Position numbers and translations under genes: made by a program. From contig OX104127.1 of the NCBI GenBank assembly GCA_944470555.2, forward strand, positions 115,720,741 to 115,784,740: DNA of 64,000 nucleotides, written 5' to 3'. Positions 36,743 to 47,420 of this stretch are shown here, piece after piece (the first letter of the stretch is position 1; every line of letters starts with the position of its first letter). The notes under the pieces are model-generated. The model saw only the letters and a list, made by a program, of their open reading frames with translations, did no database searches and had not been told where the DNA came from. This DNA comes from Heterobilharzia americana (taxonomy: Eukaryota > Platyhelminthes > Trematoda > Strigeidida > Schistosomatidae).

Positions 36743-37799
36743 GAACCTTTATCAATCTCATTCAACAACTATATGAAGATGCCACATGCCAAGTAATTCG
36801 AAGTGGGATGCTCGGTAATGCCTTTGAAGTGAAGACAGGAGTGAAACAAGGCTGTCTACTATCACCCATGATATTCCTGATTGTAGTGGACTGGATCATG
36901 CAACAAAACTTGAGAAGCGAAAAGAGGGGGATACGCTGGACCGGGAGAAAGATCCTAGGAAATTTGGATTTCGCTGCTGACTTGCGTCTAATGTCACACA
37001 AACTTGAAGATCTACAGGCGAAAACTAACAAGTAGACAGAAGAGGAAGCGAAGACGGGACTTCAAGTGAACGTAGAGAAGACAGAGGTGATGAAGATACC
37101 CAATGAGCAACAACAATGACAACAACAAGCTCAAATCACCATCAATGGGAGAAACTTACAGGAAGTAACCTCCTTCACCTATCTAGGCAGCACTGTTTCA
37201 ACTACAGGTGGCGGCAGAGACGAGGACGTTAACGCCAGGATTGGAAAGGCGAGACTGGCGTTCATTAACCTGGAACCAGTGTGGAGATCTTCTGCACTCA
37301 GCATGTGGAACAAGATCCGGATTTTCAACACCAACCCAGTCAAGTCAGTGCTTCTGTATGGCTAAGAGACTTGGCGCGTTACGAAAGGGATTTCCAATAA
37401 ACTACAGACATTCATCAACAACTGCTTATGCTGGCTCGCCAGTGAAGACCAGATGGCCAGAAATAATGAGGAGCAAGGAACTGTGGCAAGGAACCAACCA
37501 AGAACATATCGCTCAACAAATATGCAGAAGGAAATGGAGATGGGTTGGGCATACACTGAGAAGGCCAAGTGGAAACATCACGCGCTAGACTGGGTGTCCA
37601 GTGGAAGTCAGATGGGAAGCGAAGAGTTGGGAGTCCGAGGCTAGGGTGACATTGAGGAGATGGTGAGAGGAGGAAATGAAAGGTTGTGGTCTGTCGTGGT
37701 GCCAGGTTCAAAAAATTTCAGAGAACAGAGTTCACTGCAGACGTGCAACTGAAGCCCTATGTTCCATTAGGAACCCAAGGGACCAATAATAATAATAAC
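36743..37799 (+). mobile_element. 5'-truncated RTE-clade retrotransposon (RTE-6)
   Basis: Starts abruptly inside the RT gene at GAACCTTTATCAATC (RTE-1 equivalent about 3695) and runs to the family 3' end AGGAACCCAAGGGACC with tail AATAATAATAATAA. 5' truncation is the usual outcome of incomplete target-primed reverse transcription. It has a single GAAGT-GAAGACAGG junction before motif B, so it does not belong to the RTE-1/RTE-2 lineage with the 10-bp expansion. Confidence 0.88.
36808..37650 (+). pseudogene. RTE-6 partial reverse transcriptase and C-terminus
   Basis: FEVKTGVKQGCLLSPMIFL then IVVDWIMQQ (36,825-36,900) is a well-preserved RT motif B. RRGIRWTGRK-like residues follow. Motif C reads LDFAADLRLMSH (about 36,962-36,995), so the second catalytic position of FADD is A. 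Downstream are VNVEKTEVMKIPN, SFTYLGSTVSTT and then, in a shifted frame, NARIGKARLAFINLEPVW and KIRIFNTNPVKSVLLYG. WRWVGHTLRRPSGNITR marks the conserved RTE C-terminus. Stops occur at 37,033, 37,118 and 37,362. Confidence 0.82.
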
Positions 37800-38067
37800 C
37801 GTATATCAAACATTTTTCTTCATAGTTGATTAAATTTTATATATTTAATTTTTAGTTGCTGTTCTTGTTAACCCAAGTTATTTATTTACATTTTTTGAAC
37901 AAAAACCAAGATTCAAACAATAAATTACTCAAAATTAACTCTTTAATCATACAAACATTCAATTTATGACAGTATTTTAGTTTATTTGTGCAAATGTTTT
38001 CATAAATATTCAGGAAAATATACGGATATGCATTCCGTAGATTAGTTTACAATATATTGATGTGATA

Positions 38068-38162
<95 letters not shown>

Positions 38163-38616
38163 GACAAATGTTTCTGGTAGAACTTTATTTTGGTTTTCTT
38201 TCGATATATGTCTTATGACATATTGATGAAAAGCTAAGGATAGGATACTTGGTTAGTCAATACATAAATCATTGAGTTCAATGAAAATTTCGTGACTGTC
38301 ATAATAATAATTCGAAAATACAAATGATTCGGAAATTAGTGAGAGGCTTTAAATGTCAGTCAACTTGTCAAGCATTCAATGGACTTTCACAATGCGAATG
38401 GATGCATGCAGATTAAGATCGATTTGCGATCACGATGCGGAGTTACACTGGCTGGGTGTCAAATTGTTTGAGATATAAGTAAGTTGTTGAACATAAATCA
38501 AGAATAATATTAGATCTAGTCGAGTCAAGGAAATCGAAAACTAATATACGATAGTATAATACTTTCAAAATTTTATTATTCTACACATTTTAGAATGAAC
38601 TGTCATATTTTGTGCT
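37800..38616. other. No gene; compound TA/TACA microsatellite
   Basis: Non-coding AT-rich DNA between RTE-6 and the SINE pair. The only feature is the tract at 38,065-38,160. Confidence 0.6.
38065..38160. repeat. Compound (AT)n microsatellite with periodic ACAT interruptions
   Basis: About 96 bp of AT repeats interrupted three times by ACAT at 17-20 bp spacing before a pure (AT)n end. The spacing indicates tandem duplication of an interrupted unit. Confidence 0.92.
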
Positions 38617-38715
38617 GGGTGATAGTTGAAGATGAAATAAAAGTTAGGACCATAACTGGATTCAAACCAGTAACCACAGGATTTCAAGCCCCGTGCACTG
38701 CCAAATGAGCCTTGA
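38617..38715 (-). mobile_element. tRNA-headed SINE unit (minus)
   Basis: On minus: GGCTCATTTGGCAGTGCACG (A-box region), GGGGCTTGAAATCCTGTGG, B box CTGGTTTGAATCCAG, then the tail TTTTATTTCATCTTCAACTA. It belongs to the same family as 13,246-13,350 and the + unit at 38,815. Confidence 0.72.
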
Positions 38716-38774
38716 GACCCGACTGCACACTTGATAGTAACTTGTAATCAGTTCACATGGTAGTAGTGCAAAAC

Positions 38775-38806
38775 CCGTGATAATTGAAGCAAAATAAAAG
38801 TCTGGT
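38775..38806 (-). repeat. Detached SINE tail fragment
   Basis: GTGATAATTGAAGCAAAATA followed by AAAGTCTGG is the inverted tail of the same SINE family, without any head. It lies in the gap between the two inverted units, as a similar tail fragment does at 13,500-13,525. Confidence 0.5.
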
Positions 38807-38814
38807 CAGGAGTG

Positions 38815-38916
38815 GGGCTTTGTAGATCAGTTGGTACAGCACCTGGTCGAAAACCTGGTGGCCACTGGTTCGAATCCGGCTGCTGTTCAGATTTTCATTT
38901 CGCCTTTTGTCACCAC
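38815..38916 (+). mobile_element. tRNA-headed SINE unit (+)
   Basis: TGTAGATCAGTTGGTACAGC (A box), CTGGTCGAAAACCTGGTGGC, B box CTGGTTCGAATCC (38,866-38,878) and the tail TTTTCATTTCGCCTTTTGTC. This is the best-preserved unit of the family in the window, with both Pol III promoter boxes present. It is inverted against 38,617-38,715. Confidence 0.78.
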
Positions 38917-39034
38917 TCTGTATAAATACTTGCCTGCCAAACTACGACTATCTCAGAAATCAAAATAATATCATATTTGTGTGGAACATGAAGAAGTATT
39001 TTGGAGAAGAGAAACTCTTCAGTGCTTTCGTTCT

Positions 39035-39205
39035 TGAAGCTGTAAATCCAAAGATAAGTACATTTTTTTGTTGGCATTTGATAACTAGCAGTGATTTGTC
39101 GAACATGGCAAAACAACAGTGTATGTACATATGCCGCCGTTCTCATCTTAGTATTACAAAAATGTGATGACTGTAGCGTTTGGGGTAGATCAGTATGGTT
39201 ATATT
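39035..39205 (-). repeat. Left arm of a 39-kb inverted repeat
   Basis: On minus it reads CATTTTTGTAATACTAAGAT, then TTTTGCCATGTTCGACAAAT and ATGCCAACAAAAAAATGTAC. It matches 39,616-39,795 (+) at roughly 70 percent by eye. Conceptual translations of both arms are alike (HVRQITASYQMPTKK and HVHQIIVDYQKPTQK), but this may only reflect DNA similarity. The family is unknown. Confidence 0.6.
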
Positions 39206-39485
39206 GTTTTATTTCGAAAGAGCTCAAAAACATTATCTCTCACGGTTACAGCAAAGTGATAGTGGGTTGATTGGATGTACTTTCATTGAACGTGTCGTCA
39301 ACAGTTTTCACTCTGTCATCTCATTGAAGGTCATGTATAAAGTGGAAAAAAACTTTCGAAAGACAGTATTTCTTCGTAGTATTTGCATTACTGAAGCTTC
39401 AGCCTTAAATATGGAGAAACTTGAGCTTTGTGAGACAAACAAAAAAATCATCCTCTTTTTCAATCCTCTTAATTTAGAGTTCTGA
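39195..39485 (+). other. 96-codon open stretch, coding status unclear
   Basis: Unusually long for this AT-rich DNA. It contains RAQKHYLSRLQQSDSGLIGC and FRKTVFLRSICITEASALN. It lies exactly in the loop between the arms of the 39-kb inverted repeat. No domain, start context or splice signals were recognised, and an overlapping minus-strand frame (39,308-39,514) is also open. It could be the body of an unrecognised mobile element of which the arms are the ends, or chance. Confidence 0.2.
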
Positions 39486-39615
39486 AGTTTTCTCTCCCGT
39501 CGTATAGCGTTCACTATTTTAGTACTTTGCCATTCATTCTTGCTTTAACGCTCTATCTCATCACTTCTGAGATTACAAATACTTTGTCATTTTACGCAAC
39601 CTCTTGTTGATTCTT

Positions 39616-39795
39616 TGTAACATGGTTAGTCTACTGCAATCATCACAATTTTGACTTTGTCAATGGCATAAGTGACAGCTTATGTTTTGATATTTTTGCA
39701 TTGTCATGTTCATCAAATCATTGTTGATTATCAAAAGCCAACACAAAAAATTGTAAATCTCTGGTTGTACGTACTTGAGAATAAAGTCATGGAAA
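39616..39795 (+). repeat. Right arm of the 39-kb inverted repeat
   Basis: The inverted partner of 39,035-39,205. Matching blocks include CATGTTCATCAAATCATTG and TATCAAAAGCCAACACAAAA. The loop is about 410 bp. Confidence 0.6.
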
Positions 39796-41261
39796 GCTGT
39801 CTTTTCCTTTTTATTTGCATATTTGTGTACGAAGAATATGTGTTTGGGCTAAAAATGAACTATTGCTTCCTGACACATGGGACTTACAAAGTCCGAAATG
39901 TTCGCCGATTTATTTCAGCTGGTTAGTACAGTATAATGTTTTGTACTGCCATGTGGTAAGGCACGGGCAAAAGCCTTCAGGAATTTTTCGGTCTACTGTC
40001 ACTTGGTTTCAGTGCACGCTGCTGTCACACCATGTTATGTTTTTGGTAAATAGGATCCAACTTGTGATTTCACAGCCAATTAGGAAACAATAATTTAGAA
40101 GCTACTGCAGACTACCAGAAGGTTTCATTCATATCGTGATTCTTCTTTGACACACTGAACAGAGATTATGAATATTTAATTCTCATCTGGTTCCAAGCAA
40201 AAGAATAACTTTCTACTTTGTAGTTTTGCTGATTTAGAAGAAGAATCCTCGTAAATTAAACGCTTATGCTATCCTTTTCTAAATGTGTATGTTACTGGAA
40301 TCAGTAGAAATATTATTATATAAGTATGAAATCCCTTACGTTATCCTTAGTTAAGAATGAACTTGCACTTTTCATGTCAGTCGATGCAAATTAAGTTAAA
40401 TATCATTTTGGACGCAATCATTATCTTCGTAGAAAACTGTGCTTCTAAAGGAGTCAAATTTTCTGAGTATGCAAAATATATTAGTGAACAACATGCGTGG
40501 TTATAAACCATTAACATCGATCTTAAGCTTTTTTAAGTTTGATCAGACTGATCGTTCTACTTAAAATATACCTTTGCATGCTAGTTAGCAAACTAGAATC
40601 AGTTAATGTCAACAATTTGGACCAATAAGCTGAAATTACCTAGGTGCAGTGAAAGGTGGAAACAGCCATTTGCTGTTCAGAACTCTCTTATTAAGCTAAC
40701 AAAATCTACGGATCAGTGCAAGTGCTTTCTTCATTTTCAGGTTGTAAAGTGGTAGATTTCGGAAACTCATACCACTTTTATGCCAGACATTATACTTTAT
40801 CATCTTAACTTGATGGTTTCCAAAAGATGCCTTGCTGACATCACAGTCGGACAGCTGAGAATTATTCGTCTGTAAGAAACGCTAACGTTGACCATGCAAT
40901 TTATAAGCCAATTTCAAAATGTTCATCTTCAAGTGGAAAATGTTTCTTTGAATTTGAAATGAATTTTTAACGTCACTGAAAGAAAGTAACTAGTTATTTG
41001 CAAAGAATAAGACATAGCATTTATATATTATGTGTTGGTATGTTTTGAAATCTGTTGATCTTGACTCAACACCTTTTTCATAAAATTTCCTACCATAAGT
41101 TTTCTTATTTTAACCTCTCAACCCTTTCTTCTACATTGTATATGTCGTCAAATTGAAAAACATTCATTTTCTTACCTTATTAGTTTTATGACCTTGTTTA
41201 TTCATACCATTACAAGTAATTATTTTCAACCGTTTCATGACAACCCTATAATAATAATGGA
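39796..41261. other. No supported gene
   Basis: AT-rich DNA. The open stretches at 39,672-39,926 and 39,815-40,093 (+) overlap in different frames and show no domain. No repeat was recognised. Confidence 0.45.
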
Positions 41262-41425
41262 TGGTAGTCAGCAGTAGAATACACAGCACACCTTCCTATA
41301 TGCGACTCGTCAGCTGGATGTGCCTGGCTCCAAATAGGAGTTGTTGTCCCCGAGGAGACTCGAACTAGGGACCAGTAGCTTCAAACGCCAGAGCGCTGTC
41401 CGCTGGACCACCGATTCACGACAGC
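41262..41425 (-). mobile_element. Sm-alpha-type SINE with degenerate hammerhead
   Basis: On minus: tRNA-like head GGTGGTCCAGCGGACAGCGC, TCTGGCGTTTGAAGC, B-box-like TAGTTCGAGTCTCC, GGGGACAACAACTCCTATTT, then ACATCCAGCTGACGAGTC. This order, a Pol III head followed by a hammerhead beginning ATCCAGCTGACGAG, is that of the schistosome Sm-alpha repeat. Both promoter boxes are close to consensus. Confidence 0.75.
41280..41322 (-). ncRNA. Hammerhead ribozyme remnant in Sm-alpha
   Basis: The 5' core strand CTGACGAG (41,313-41,306) is intact and preceded by ATCCAG, the usual stem I strand. The stem II loop region TCGCATATAGGAA resembles TCCCAAATAGGAC, but pairing is lost, and the expected GAAA core strand reads AGGT. 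Catalysis is therefore not expected. Confidence 0.6.
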
Positions 41426-44400
41426 CATTCCTTGTGCGATAGACATAGTTTTTATGTTGTTGATGGTTTTGTGCAACATTTCACACTTACTATCCTTTAT
41501 TTCGTCATTATATTCACATGTTTTTCTACCCTACTTTAATCTAACTCATTGCTACATAATCGTTCTTCGACTCTTTTTAAATAAAAGCACACAGTCATAC
41601 CCCAGGCAGATGTATATGAATGAATCACTATCTCTAGATTTTTCACGGTTGTTCTGTCCACATTGATTTCCCACCACAAATAACACTAGCCAGACTACCA
41701 GTCCACCTGGTAAAAATTTCATCCAACTGATTTGATCTCAATTCATCCATAACACTATCTGCTTCGATATTGAACTTTTCAATACAGATATCAATATATA
41801 TTTGACTTAAAGTTCACCATTTCATCCGGCCTGAGCTTCATTATTTGTTATTACTACAAAAAGTAGAAATCAGAGATAGCTTACTGGATGGGATATATAC
41901 GCACTAGTTCTTCACTGTAAAGAAACCAATTTCACAATACTGTCTTGGCTGTAAACCGAATTCTAATGATCAATTTCACACTGTTATGATCAGCCGGTGA
42001 AACTCCTCGTCGTGATTCACTGACAATGGGCTTTCAAGACACCATGTTATGATTGATATTCTACCCCTTTATCATTTCTGTTTAGAAACAACTCTAGTGC
42101 TTATAAGGCGGTGAGGAATGTTACTGTGCCTGCGAAAAACCACAGCAATAATCGCATGCGTTTGGAGAGCAGAAACGGAGAAAAGGTTTTCTTTTACAGC
42201 GAATCTTTTTTAAAAGCTGTTACATCATAATCATAGTCATAACAAAATATACATTTCTATCAATAGCAGATGTCATCAAAAAAGGTGAATAAGGTCACAG
42301 GGTTATGTCAGATAAAAGATAAAATCAAGGTCATCGAAAATAACTTATAGGATTATAATAAATAAACAAACTATCTTAAGAAGTTTATGATCAAAATAAA
42401 ATTAGAGATTGAATGTATGTTTTTTGAACACAAAGAACAAGCTTATAATGCTAGATTGCCAAAGCTGTGTTGCTGTGTTCAAGTGGCCTGTATGCACTCA
42501 TTATGAAATGTTTGACTTCACTTTGACAATGACTTTAAAAAAAGGGCACACTGACTAAATATAACCAAATGTTCAAGAATCGAGCTGTGAACGGCTTTAC
42601 ACTGTCCTTTAGACAACCATACAGAGAAGTGTCCGGAGATTCGTCGAATAAAAAAATTACTTAGCTGATTTTTCTCTTATTCATTTTCATTATCAAATAA
42701 GAATATTGCGATTGTTGAAAGAGCAGAAATAGTCGTAAATATTATTTGAAGTAACATCAACTGTTGGTAAAAGGAAAGATGAATGCATATATACATCCAT
42801 ATGTATCTGTTCCAGTAAATAATTTGTGAATGAAAGATTTACTAGTAAGAAGTACGTATTTCCAACTGAATACATTTTTCTTGACCCAGTGAAGATGACA
42901 CATCGCTGTTACCGTTTGCATATGTTCCCGACTATGTTTTTGGTATTTCAATCTTAGTTTCTCCTCTTTAGAATCCAATCATCTTCTAAGGCTGACACAT
43001 ATAAGAAAAATTGTATTCAGTGCTATCCAACAGCGTCGGAATATAAATAATGAATGGCTTATTAAGAGTAGATGATATTTAATAAAAATGTAGCACATAT
43101 CTTAATAAAAGTACGCCTACAAGTATTTACTTATTGAAAATACTCATACTACTGGTATTAATCACCTAAAAGAATGAAATGTACCGCTTCAGTTTGAAAA
43201 TGTTACCATATTTGGGCTAAAAATCCTTTAACCAGATCAACATTTTCTAGCATAACGAAGAAATATTAAGATTATGAAAATGGAATAAATGTGAAATCTT
43301 TTGACCATGTACGTTTTTTATAAATCAGGCTTCTACTGGATGGAAATGTACACAAAGATGGGAAATCAGTGAATGCATCACATTATAAGCAATAAAATTC
43401 ATTAAGTTGACTTTTAAGATAAATGTAAACTAGGTTTCCTGGTAAATACCTATTGAATTCCTTCTTGTGGATGCCAGTTATTCGGGGAAGACTTTTAAAC
43501 AGAACACTCAAGGATGTAGAAAGTGAGTTTTTGGTGACCATTTTCTCTTCATGACATCACAGTCATGTACAAAAATGAATTATACAACTTCTTAAAGCAT
43601 ACAATTCTCCAGTTTCACATCGGTAAGTATTCTAATGAATGATGTGCCTGGATGAAAATGTTTGTTGAAATGAACGACTAATATCAGTTCATCCTGTTTG
43701 AGTAGAATAAAGACATTCAACGAGGAAAGAAAATAAGCAGGAAATAATTGGTCATTTTTTCGCCAGTTGCTAATTTAAGATTGACAAAATAAATGGAAAC
43801 TGGCTGCACTTTTCTTTACTGACATGTACATGAAGTCGATTTTTTATGTGTGTAAGCAGTGGAACGTTAAGAATGCTTACCTGTCATCGTAAGCAAATAT
43901 ACGATTATCATATGGACCTGTGTGCTACAATTAGTTAATGTTCTAGAAATATAAAACTTCTGCATATCGCTGTCCGTAGATGATGATGTATCCCTGAGCA
44001 TTTAGACCACTGATCGTACTTGTAGGATCAAATAACTATATGACAAGCTACTATGTCGAAAAGCATTTCGGCACAAGGCTATTTATTTCTGGATCCATGT
44101 TGTTTCAGTCTACTACATATTGAAACATCTCTACAATAAAGAACAACGAGGATCGAGAAACCTAAAATTGGCTGCTGTCCAGTCACCAATTAAATTATCT
44201 TAGTGTTTGCGATAACAATGATATCATGCTTTTAAAAAGTCGCAAGAAAAGAATGAGTGGTTTGATTTTCTCAGGTAAAATGTAAACCAATTGAATTTTG
44301 TCACTAGTTTTCGATCTCAAACTGAAGCACAAAAGAGATGTCATTAGATTGAAAATTTCAAATTATCTGTTCAACGTCCCGTGTTCAATAAATGATCAGT

Positions 44401-45290
44401 TAATCCACTTCAGAACGACTCAGATTTTCTTTTTTATGCCTAAGACATTGTAATCAAACGCCACGAACCAGATTTATGTCCTCAAAATTGATTTGTCGTC
44501 AATTTTCATCTTCCCCAGTAATCTAGTTTTTTTAAACCACTACTGATCTGATTACACCATTATCCAATTGTTAAACTTTCAGTTCCCGCTAAATATCAAC
44601 TTCATTCTACTGATTTCTGTTCATTATGTTATATTACATTATGTAAATAATCAGTCCAAAGTTGTCATGACTCTTATGGTAGAATTTCACCACCAAGTTT
44701 GATATAATCATTATAAAATAAATATTTAGTATAATTTCAGAGTGGTCAGAAGGCAGAAACAAGATTTTTCCAAAACACGGAGATTCTGTTGAAACTTTCT
44801 GTTGTGGTGATTGTATTACACTTTTCTTCTGATCAATGCTAACTCACTAACTCATTGATATACGCAAACTCTAGTCCTAAAATCTTTAGTTTTCATTTCT
44901 ACCGCTGTCTAATTTTTTATTTATTTATATATTTAGGTAATCATTGCATGCAGTTTTGTTTAGAGCTTTTCATTATAAACGTATGATAAAGTACTGTGGC
45001 TTAAATGTAATTGAGTGAGAGGGAAAATAACCTCAACTTATTCATAATTAGTTTTAATTTCCCGTTGCTATTATGAGCCGATCTATGAGACGTCTTCTGG
45101 TAGATGGGTTCCTATGCGGACGGCTCAATAATGCCTAGATATTCATTATATTAAAGTCTGTTCTGTTATAGGGGCATCCGCATACGATCTCAAATGCAAA
45201 CAGAGGTCGAGCAGCTAGACACAAAACAGCAAAGAGAAATTGCAAATTTCAGTAAACAACAACTGTTACTGGTTTTAAAAGTGGTAAATA
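41426..45290. other. No supported gene
   Basis: AT-rich DNA without recognised domains. Open stretches at 41,454 (+) and 42,693-42,978 (minus) are short and unsupported. A 7-bp inverted pair TGAGCCG/CGGCTCA at about 45,073-45,127 is too widely spaced to mean much. Confidence 0.5.
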
Positions 45291-45470
45291 TTATGTCTCA
45301 GTGGCTAAGCTGAAAGCGCTTTGGCATTTGAAGCATTTGGTACGCAGTTTGAGTTTCAGTGGGAACAAAACCACTCACTGGGGTGCAGATACATGCAGTC
45401 GGCGAGTCCCAGACAGGACAAAATGCGCATCCCGGATTCTCCTTCAGGTCACCAAATAAACTGCAACATA
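45290..45470 (+). mobile_element. Sm-alpha-type SINE with degenerate hammerhead
   Basis: tRNA-like head TCTCAGTGGCTAAGCTGAAA (45,296 on), GCGCTTTGGCATTTGAAGC, B-box relic AGTTTGAGTTTCAG, then CCACTCACTGGGGTGCAGA and a hammerhead-related block at 45,388-45,437. It has the same arrangement as 41,262-41,425 on the opposite strand. The overlapping open stretches at 45,321 and 45,359 are artefacts of this SINE. Confidence 0.75.
45388..45437 (+). ncRNA. Hammerhead ribozyme remnant in Sm-alpha
   Basis: Reads ATGCAGTCGGCGAG, then GTCCCAGACAGGAC, then AAAATGCGCATCCCGGAT. Against the canonical ATCCAGCTGACGAG / GTCCCAAATAGGAC / GAAATGCGCGTCCTGGAT, stem II (GTCC/GGAC) is intact, but the CUGA core strand is mutated, G12 of GAAA is A, the cleavage triplet GUC is AUC, and stem I has two mismatches. 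It is recognisable but almost certainly inactive. Confidence 0.7.
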
Positions 45471-46467
45471 ACTTTTACCAATTCACTTTCTCAATTACGT
45501 GCACTCCTTCCACTCATATTTTTGGTTGTGCAAAAGATTATTCTTCATTTTCAATAATACATAAGCATCTATCCTTTTGAAATATGCATTCCTTAGTCTG
45601 ATTAGATGAAAAGAAAATCTAAATTATCGACATTTACATTTGTACTGATTTATTTTGAACTGGCTGATTGGTGAAAAACTGTGTTAACTAACTGTTTTTG
45701 ATTCTCAACCACGGTGAGGTAATATTTCTCTAGAATGAGAAGGGTTACGATTATGCCAATAGCTATTCAAATGAGTTAAAACTGAGAAGAACGTAGACAA
45801 CCAATACGAAATGTATCTACGAATGACGTAGGTGATTGTGATATTTTAAAGTTCAACTTAGTTAGTAAGCATTAAATGGATTTTTGCATTTCAGGTTTAT
45901 CTTAGACAGTAATCATCAAGTTTTTATAAATAAATCTAGTTTTTGAAAATTGCTCGAAAATGGATTTTATAAATAACATTTATGAGAGACTACAATTGAA
46001 CCTTTATCAACTTCTCATTCGGTTTACAGTTCATCAATTAATTAGCTTCACTTAAAAAATTCCGATCGCATGACCTTTGACAACTTTCACTAATCTACAT
46101 AAATGTATCCACATTAGGCGAAATGATCGCAGTTTATGATGACAAACTACTGAATTGTGTTAAGTGTGTGAAATATTTCTTCATTTTTCTCTTGTTTTTT
46201 TCGAGACTCCTTTTTGTCAGCAGTTGTTACAGATTACAAGTTGAATGGCCTTTTTGTAGCACTCCGTCTTCACTACTTCTGATTACCAGTTCACTGGAGT
46301 TTAAAAATAACTGTTTTTATGAATATCTTTAACCTGTTTTTAATACAGGCATGAAGATTTTTGAGCAAAGTACTCTACTACCTTATTTAAATACAAAACG
46401 CGGAATGAAAGACAAACCATTAATTTATCATTCAATAAAATTTGATTTGATGTTGAATTCAATACTC

Positions 46468-46622
46468 CTAATAATTTGATACCACTGAAGCAACACTCCG
46501 TATAGTTTTGAAGGGAACTGATAAATTTGCGGATACATTTAGCGCCGTAGGCGCCAAAACTGCACGGGCTACATCCGAATTCTTCACCAGATGGTCAAAA
46601 ACCGCAGCTGCTTGCATACTGG
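46468..46622 (-). CDS. Candidate terminal exon, unknown protein
   Basis: Minus-strand frame after a possible acceptor CATATCCCATCAG: YASSMQAAAVFDHLVKNSDV, ARAVLAPTALNVSANLSVPF, KTIRSVASVVSNY, stop. It is alanine/valine-rich, with higher GC than its surroundings and a balanced codon mix. If the exon at 46,888-46,982 splices at TTG|GTAAAG, this exon would follow in phase 0. No domain was recognised. It could be a chance open stretch (about 52 codons). Confidence 0.28.
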
Positions 46623-46887
46623 ATGCATACTGATGGGATATGCACATATATATACACACCTTCAACTTTTTCTAATCAATAAATTTACATTTTCTTGGCA
46701 AAATGTAATCTGGTAGACATTGTACACGCGTAATACTTGAATCGGTCATCAACAGACAGATTTTCTAACTTAAACCTGGTAAAATGCTCTGAAACTTTAG
46801 CTACCTAGAGATTTGTATCGGTTGCATCAAAACAGTCATTTCAAAAATGTACTTCATTTCCTCTTCTGCTTCTACATCGATTTGCTC

Positions 46888-46982
46888 TTAGAAGGCCCAT
46901 CTTGCCGCTTGAATTTCTCTGGGTAGAATCTTTACCAAATGCTGGCAATCGACCACTGTTTCATCCACCCTCTCAACAAATA
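46888..46982 (-). CDS. Candidate exon, unknown protein
   Basis: On minus, after a possible acceptor GTATATGAGTAG, the frame reads FVERVDETVVDCQHLVKILP then REIQAARWAF and TAA at 46,888. The exon would start with two bases (TA), which complete the one base left by the candidate exon at 52,725-53,002. The joined text LAKLK-L-FVERVDET reads naturally. It may be terminal, or may splice at TTG|GTAAAG (about 46,937) to 46.6 kb. The acceptor lacks a good pyrimidine tract. The family is unknown. Confidence 0.3.
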
Positions 46983-47420
46983 CTACTCATATACATTCCG
47001 ACAAGCGGTGTCTAATACAATAACAGTTCGGCATCTTGTGTATTTACAAGGATTTCGTATCAACTTCTGCAAAAAATCTTAATTATCTTGTCCAGTTAAA
47101 ATGATTTTCATCTAACGAAACAAGCATATATTCAACTTTTTAACAATAAAACGCATTGACGGCGACAACCTCGTTTAATTTGAAGATAACAATTTCAAAG
47201 GCTACCAAAAATCGTACTTCAGCAGTCACAAATGACATGATTAATGATCGTAGGGATGTTTGAGTTGAATGCTATATACGAACTTTAATGTATTTACAAA
47301 CCAAGGAAACATTGATTCTATGGTGCAATAAAAATGAATCTAGTGAAATTTGAATGTAGTAGCATACTAATTAAAAATGCATGAAATGTTTGGCTACATT
47401 TTATATTTCCGCCCGTTAAC

